56,047 nt of DNA, from NCBI GenBank assembly GCA_023418595.1, contig JAEZZI010000034.1, positions 1 through 56,047 of the forward strand. The letters are read 5' to 3'. Of this stretch, positions 51,774 to 56,047 are shown piece after piece (the first letter of the stretch is position 1; the number at the start of each line of letters is the position of its first letter). The position numbers and the translations under genes were made by a program. The stretch comes from Pseudomonadota bacterium (GTDB taxonomy: Bacteria > Pseudomonadota > Alphaproteobacteria > Sphingomonadales > Sphingomonadaceae). The notes beneath the pieces were generated by a model. It did not search any database. It was not told the origin of the DNA and saw nothing but the letters and a program-made list of their open reading frames with translations.

Positions 51774-54205
51774 TGAGCTTGCGCGAATATCGCAGCAAGG
51801 CGGCGCGCCTTGCGGACTTCCTGCCCTGGGCCGCGTTGGTCGGCGAAGGCGTCGTGCTCAACAAGGACGGGTCGTTCCAGCGCACCGCACGCTTCCGCGG
51901 CCCTGATCTCGACAGTGCAACACCGGCCGAGTTGGTCGCCACCACGGCGCGCTTGAACAGTTCGCTCCGACGCCTGGGCTCCGGTTGGGCGATCTTCGTG
52001 GAGGCGCAGCGCAGTCCCGCACTCAATTACCCCGAGTCCGAGTTTCCCGATCCCGTTTCTGCGCTGGTCGATATGGAGCGCCGCGAACAGTTCCGTGAGG
52101 AAGGCGCGCATTTCGAGAGCGCATATTTTTTGACGCTACTCTGGATGCCGCCGGCCGAGGAAGCCGCGCGGGCCGAAGGTTGGCTCTATGAGGGCCGGTC
52201 CACCACCGGCGTCGATCCGTGGGAGCTGCTCAAGGGCTTCACCGATCGCAGCGACCGCGTGCTCAATTTGGTCGAGGGCTTCGTGCCCGAGGTCCGTTGG
52301 CTCGATGACGGCGAGACGCTGACCTACCTCCATTCGACGATTTCGACGCGACGGCAGCGTGTGCGCGTGCCGGAAACCCCGATGCACTTGGACGCGCTGC
52401 TCGCCGATGAGCCGTTGACCGGCGGGCTGGAGCCTTGCCTGGGCGACCATCATCTCCGCACACTCACCATTACCGGCTTCCCCAACTCGACGTTTCCGGG
52501 GCTGCTCGACGAGCTGAACCGGCTGGCGTTCGGCTATCGCTGGTCCACGCGCGCGATCATGCTCGATAAGACCGACGCGACCAAGCTGCTTACCCGCATC
52601 CGTCGCCAGTGGTTCGCCAAGCGTAAGTCCGTCGCCGCCATCTTGAAGGAGGTGATGACCAACGAGGCCAGCGCGCTGCTCGACAGCGACGCCTCGAACA
52701 AGGCCGCCGACGCCGACACCGCCTTGCAGGAACTGGGCGCCGACTATGCCGGCATGGCCTACGTCACCGCCACGGTGACGGTATGGGACCGTGATCCCGC
52801 CATTGCGGCCGAGAAGCTGCGGCTGGTCGAGAAGGTCATCCAGGGCCGCGACTTCACCGTCATTCCCGAGGGGATGAACGCGATCGAGGCATGGCTGGGA
52901 AGCCTGCCTGGCCACACCTACGCCAATGTCCGCCAGCCCCCAATTTCCACCATCAATCTCGCCCACCTGATCCCCCTGTCAGCAGTATGGGCGGGGCCGG
53001 AACGGGACGAGCATTTCGGTGCAGCCCCCTTGCTCTACGCAAGAACCGAAGGCTCGACCCCGTTCCGGTTTTCCCTTCACGTCGGCGATGTCGGCCACAC
53101 GCTGATCGTCGGCCCGACCGGCGCCGGCAAATCGGTCCTGCTCGCGCTGATGGCGATGCAGTTCCGCCGCTATGAGAACAGCCAGGTCTTTGCCTTCGAC
53201 TTCGGCGGCAGCATTCGCCCCTCCGCGATCGGCATGGGCGGCGACTGGCAGGATCTCGGCGGAACGCTTGCCGACGAAACTGGAGACGGGGTGCAGCTTC
53301 AACCGCTCGCCCGCATCGACGATCCGGCCGAGCGAGCGTGGGCGGCGGAATGGCTGGCGGCGATCCTCGCGTCCGAAGGCGTCGCGGTCGATCCGCAGGC
53401 CAAGGAGCATATCTGGTCGGCGCTCAACTCGCTGGCGTCGGCGCCGATCAGCGAACGCACACTGACCGGCCTTGCCGTGCTGTTGCAGAACCAGCAGCTC
53501 AAACAGGCGCTCGCCTCGTATTGCATCGGCGGGCCGTGGGGCCGGCTGCTCGACGCCGAGGACGAGCGCCTGGGCGAAGCCGCCGTGCAGGCGTTCGAGA
53601 CCGAAGGACTGGTCGGCGCCGGATCCGCCGCCGCCGTTTTGTCCTACCTGTTCCACCGGATCGGTGGGCGGCTGGACGGCTCGCCCACGCTTATCATCAT
53701 CGACGAGGGCTGGCTGGTTCTCGACAGCCCGGACTTCGCAGCGCAGCTTCGCGAGTGGCTGAAGACCCTTCGCAAGAAGAACGCCAGCGTCGTATTTGCC
53801 ACGCAGAGCCTTGCGGATATCGAAACGTCGAGCATCGCCCCGGCCATCATCGAAAGCTGCCCGACGCGCATCTTCCTGCCGAACGAACGCGCCGCCGAGC
53901 CGCAGATCGCCGCCATCTACGAGCGGTTCGGGCTCAACGCCCGCCAGATCGAAATCCTCAGCCGAGCGACACCCAAGCGCGACTATTATTGCCAGTCGCG
54001 GCACGGCAACCGGCTGTTCGAGCTGGGGCTGGGCGAGGTCGCGCTGGCCTTCGCCGCCACGTCGGCCAAGGTCGATCAGCTCCGCATCGCCGAGATCATC
54101 GAAACCCACGGCCAAGCTGCTTTCGCGGCCGAATGGCTGCGCCATCGCGGCTGCGCGTGGGCGATCGAGCTTCTTCCCCCCAGCCAGCAGGAGTTACCGC
54201 TATGA
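51770..54205 (+). CDS. trbE: conjugal transfer ATPase TrbE
   Basis: An 811-aa VirB4-type ATPase, the largest motor of the secretion channel. The N-terminal CagE/VirB4 region (LADFLPWAALVGEGVVLNKDGSF) precedes Walker A VGPTGAGKSVLLALM (about residue 446) and Walker B LIIIDEGWLVLD. The typical ATQSLADIETSSIAP and ESCPTRIFLPNE follow. ATG 51770 overlaps the trbD stop. Confidence 0.95.
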   Translation: MMSLREYRSKAARLADFLPWAALVGEGVVLNKDGSFQRTARFRGPDLDSATPAELVATTARLNSSLRRLGSGWAIFVEAQRSPALNYPESEFPDPVSALVDMERREQFREEGAHFESAYFLTLLWMPPAEEAARAEGWLYEGRSTTGVDPWELLKGFTDRSDRVLNLVEGFVPEVRWLDDGETLTYLHSTISTRRQRVRVPETPMHLDALLADEPLTGGLEPCLGDHHLRTLTITGFPNSTFPGLLDELNRLAFGYRWSTRAIMLDKTDATKLLTRIRRQWFAKRKSVAAILKEVMTNEASALLDSDASNKAADADTALQELGADYAGMAYVTATVTVWDRDPAIAAEKLRLVEKVIQGRDFTVIPEGMNAIEAWLGSLPGHTYANVRQPPISTINLAHLIPLSAVWAGPERDEHFGAAPLLYARTEGSTPFRFSLHVGDVGHTLIVGPTGAGKSVLLALMAMQFRRYENSQVFAFDFGGSIRPSAIGMGGDWQDLGGTLADETGDGVQLQPLARIDDPAERAWAAEWLAAILASEGVAVDPQAKEHIWSALNSLASAPISERTLTGLAVLLQNQQLKQALASYCIGGPWGRLLDAEDERLGEAAVQAFETEGLVGAGSAAAVLSYLFHRIGGRLDGSPTLIIIDEGWLVLDSPDFAAQLREWLKTLRKKNASVVFATQSLADIETSSIAPAIIESCPTRIFLPNERAAEPQIAAIYERFGLNARQIEILSRATPKRDYYCQSRHGNRLFELGLGEVALAFAATSAKVDQLRIAEIIETHGQAAFAAEWLRHRGCAWAIELLPPSQQELPL

Positions 54206-54918
54206 CCCGACTTCCCCTGCGCCGCGCCATTCTGGCCGGCGTCCTCGCCACCGCGACCATCGCGCCGATTATGGCGCCCGTGCCGGCCTACGCGCAGCTC
54301 GGCGGGATCGTCTATGACCCGACCAACTACGCGCAGAACGTGCTGACCGCCGCGCGCACCCTGGAGCAGATCAACAATCAGATTCGCCAGATTCAGAATC
54401 AGGCGACTTCCCTGCTCAACGAGGCCCGCAATCTGGCGAGCCTCCCGCAATCCTCGCTCGCCGAGTTGCAGGGCCAAGTGCGCCAGACCCAGCAGTTGCT
54501 CGGTCAGGCGCAGCGCATCGCCTATGACGTCGGCCAGATCGACCAGGCTTTCACCAGCCGATACACGGCCGGCGCCATGTCGGTCCCGCAACGGCAACTC
54601 GTCGCAAATGCGCGCGAGCGGTGGGAGACCAGCGTGGGCGCGTTTCAGGACGCGCTCCGCGTTCAGGCCGGAGTCGTCGGGAATATCGACGGCTCGCGCG
54701 CGACGATGGACCGCCTCGTGTCGGCGAGCCAATCATCTCAAGGCGCGCTCCAAGCGGCACAGGCCGGCAACCAGCTTCTCGCGCTGCAATCGCAGCAGCT
54801 CGCCGACATCGCGGCGCTGCTGGCCGCCCAAGGCCGGGCGCAGTCGCTGGAGGCGGCGCGAAACGCAGCGGCCGAAGCCGAGGGGCGCGAGCGCCTCCGC
54901 CGCTTCCTCGGCAACTGA
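54202..54918 (+). CDS. trbJ: P-type conjugative transfer protein TrbJ
   Basis: A 238-aa exported VirB5-like protein. A signal peptide (about 1-31, ending PAYAQ) is followed by a long coiled-coil rich region (LEQINNQIRQIQNQATSLLNEARNL, LRQTQQLLGQAQRIAYDVGQID). It probably localises to the pilus tip. The ATG overlaps the trbE stop. Confidence 0.93.
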   Translation: MTRLPLRRAILAGVLATATIAPIMAPVPAYAQLGGIVYDPTNYAQNVLTAARTLEQINNQIRQIQNQATSLLNEARNLASLPQSSLAELQGQVRQTQQLLGQAQRIAYDVGQIDQAFTSRYTAGAMSVPQRQLVANARERWETSVGAFQDALRVQAGVVGNIDGSRATMDRLVSASQSSQGALQAAQAGNQLLALQSQQLADIAALLAAQGRAQSLEAARNAAAEAEGRERLRRFLGN

Positions 54919-54922
54919 GCCG

Positions 54923-55174
54923 ATGTCGGCTGCCGCCAAGATTGCCGGCGTCGCCACGCTGGCCGGGTTCATGATGACGGTGGCGGTTATCGCCGCCGGC
55001 ACCGAGCCGCGCGTGCCGGAGGCGGCCAAGGCCGCAACGACACGCGCGGAGCGCGACCCGTTGGCGGCGGAGTTGGCGCGTTGCCGCGCGCTCACCATGC
55101 CGGACTCAGGCTGCGAGGCGGCATGGGCGGCGCACCAGCGCCGGTTCTTCGGAAAAGAAGGCACTCAGCCGTGA
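54923..55174 (+). CDS. trbK: putative entry exclusion protein TrbK
   Basis: An 83-aa protein: one N-terminal transmembrane helix (AKIAGVATLAGFMMTVAVIAAG), then the conserved LAAELARCRALTMPDSGCEAAWAAHQRRFFG. This is the TrbK-alt pattern, thought to limit repeated transfer into a cell that already has the element. It lies between trbJ and trbL with overlaps of four bases or less. Confidence 0.85.
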   Translation: MSAAAKIAGVATLAGFMMTVAVIAAGTEPRVPEAAKAATTRAERDPLAAELARCRALTMPDSGCEAAWAAHQRRFFGKEGTQP

Positions 55175-56047
55175 ACGACACCGGCGTCATCGACAACTTC
55201 CTACAGGTCTTCACGACCTACATCGACAGCGGGTTCGGGCTGCTCGCCGGCGAGATCGCGTTCCTCTCAACCACGCTGATCGCCATCGACCTAACGATTG
55301 CCGGTCTGTTCTGGGCGTGGGGCGCCGATGAGGACGTGCTTCAACGCCTCATCAAAAAGACGCTCTACATCGGCGTCTTTGCCTTCATCATCGGTAATTT
55401 CTCGACGCTGGCGACGATCGTGTTCCAGTCCTTCGCAGGGCTGGGCTTGAAGGCGACGGGCGATGCCATGAGCATCGCCGACTTCATGCGGCCCGGTTTC
55501 ATCGCCGCGACCGGCTTGGACGCGGGTGAGCCGCTGGTCGTTGCCGCGGGCGAGCTGGTCGGTCCAATCTCATTCTTCACCAACTTCGTGCAGATCGTCG
55601 TGTTGCTGCTCGCTTGGGCGCTTGTCGTCATCGCCTTCTTCATTCTGGCGATCCAGATTTTCGTGACGCTGATCGAGTTCAAGCTGGTGACGCTCGCCGG
55701 CTTCGTGCTGTTGCCGTTCGCCTTCTTCAACAAGACCGCCTTTATGGCTGAGAAGGTGTTGGGCCATGTCGTCTCCACCGGCATCAAAGTTCTCGTGCTC
55801 GCCGTCATCACCGGCATCGGCACGACGTTGTTCAGTCAATTCACCGCGGCCGCTGGCCCTGAGCCCACGCTGGAGCAAGCGATGTCGATCGCGCTCGGAG
55901 CGCTGTCATTGCTTGGGCTGGCGATCTTCGGCCCCGGCGTAGCGAACGGCATCGTTTCAGGCGGGCCGGCCCTGGGCGCGGGCGCAGCCGCCGGGACCGC
56001 GCTTGCCGCAGGCGGCGCGCTGGTCGGCGGCGCAGCCGCCGCACGCC
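55171..56047 (+). CDS. trbL: P-type conjugative transfer protein TrbL (partial)
   Basis: The gene starts with GTG 55171 overlapping the trbK stop and is cut by the window end (292 codons visible). It is a VirB6-like polytopic protein: NDTGVIDNFLQVFTTYIDSGFGLL, then five or more hydrophobic helices (IVVLLLAWALVVIAFFILAIQIF, LAGFVLLPFAFFNKTAFMAEK), ending in a Gly/Ala-rich tail. trbF, trbG and trbI are expected beyond the window. Confidence 0.92.
   Translation, partial: MNDTGVIDNFLQVFTTYIDSGFGLLAGEIAFLSTTLIAIDLTIAGLFWAWGADEDVLQRLIKKTLYIGVFAFIIGNFSTLATIVFQSFAGLGLKATGDAMSIADFMRPGFIAATGLDAGEPLVVAAGELVGPISFFTNFVQIVVLLLAWALVVIAFFILAIQIFVTLIEFKLVTLAGFVLLPFAFFNKTAFMAEKVLGHVVSTGIKVLVLAVITGIGTTLFSQFTAAAGPEPTLEQAMSIALGALSLLGLAIFGPGVANGIVSGGPALGAGAAAGTALAAGGALVGGAAAAR

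Overview
The window is high-GC alphaproteobacterial DNA, most like a Sphingomonas-type chromosome (order Sphingomonadales). Support comes from the core genes, the codon usage and two kinds of palindromic intergenic repeat. It splits at a tRNA-Arg gene near 18.0 kb: ordinary chromosome on the left, and the left 38 kb of an integrative and conjugative element (ICE) on the right. The ICE runs off the end of the window inside trbL.

Chromosome (1-18.0 kb): tRNA-Leu(CAG); an NDUFA9-like NAD-binding protein; uppP (lipid carrier recycling); gltD-gltB (glutamate synthase, overlapping, small subunit first); a glutathione S-transferase; a YbhB-type protein; an SDR oxidoreductase; two very small membrane ORFs; a GGDEF diguanylate cyclase; an ABM-domain protein; a peroxiredoxin; an inositol-monophosphatase-family (hisN-like) phosphatase; a class III-type sirtuin; a glutaredoxin-MauE fusion with a CsoR-type metal sensor; dapB and nth. 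Palindromic repeats occupy three convergent junctions and one tandem junction.

ICE left end and maintenance module (18.0-28.3 kb): a serine recombinase whose reading frame ends inside the host tRNA-Arg gene, a PrlF-YhaV toxin-antitoxin pair, and then genes for DUF932, DUF6878, DUF6915, a large ParB-like protein, a DUF7146/Toprim protein, DUF2493 and a 52-aa protein. Several of these genes have structured 5' leaders. One leader family occurs three times and a second occurs twice (its other copy precedes a DUF736 gene near 41 kb). In both families the paired bases change in compatible ways.

Cargo (28.5-40.4 kb): two convergent HNH-type proteins, a DUF5677 protein, a DUF4238/SEC-C protein, and a tight operon of an RHH regulator, a cytosine-5 DNA methyltransferase, a Vsr-type nuclease, a protein combining a MORC/HSP90-like GHKL ATPase with a histidine-kinase core, a receiver-domain protein with an unknown C-terminus, and an unknown protein. 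The operon looks like a modification/defence system wired through a phosphorelay and is the best candidate for an undescribed system.

Transfer control and conjugation (41.0-56.0 kb): DUF736; divergent XRE regulator and DUF2285 protein (QseC/QseM-like); a two-frame regulator (DUF6499 then DUF2285 in the +1 frame) matching the frameshift-made excision activator FseA of Mesorhizobium symbiosis ICEs; an AlpA-like excisionase (RdfS-like); DUF2840; TraF peptidase; a second DUF736; lytic transglycosylase; DUF3363 relaxase; TraG/VirD4 coupling ATPase; a CopG-type protein; and trbB-C-D-E-J-K-L. The gene order matches the ICEMlSym family, but the integrase is a serine recombinase. All assignments rest on reading the sequence; no database search was run.
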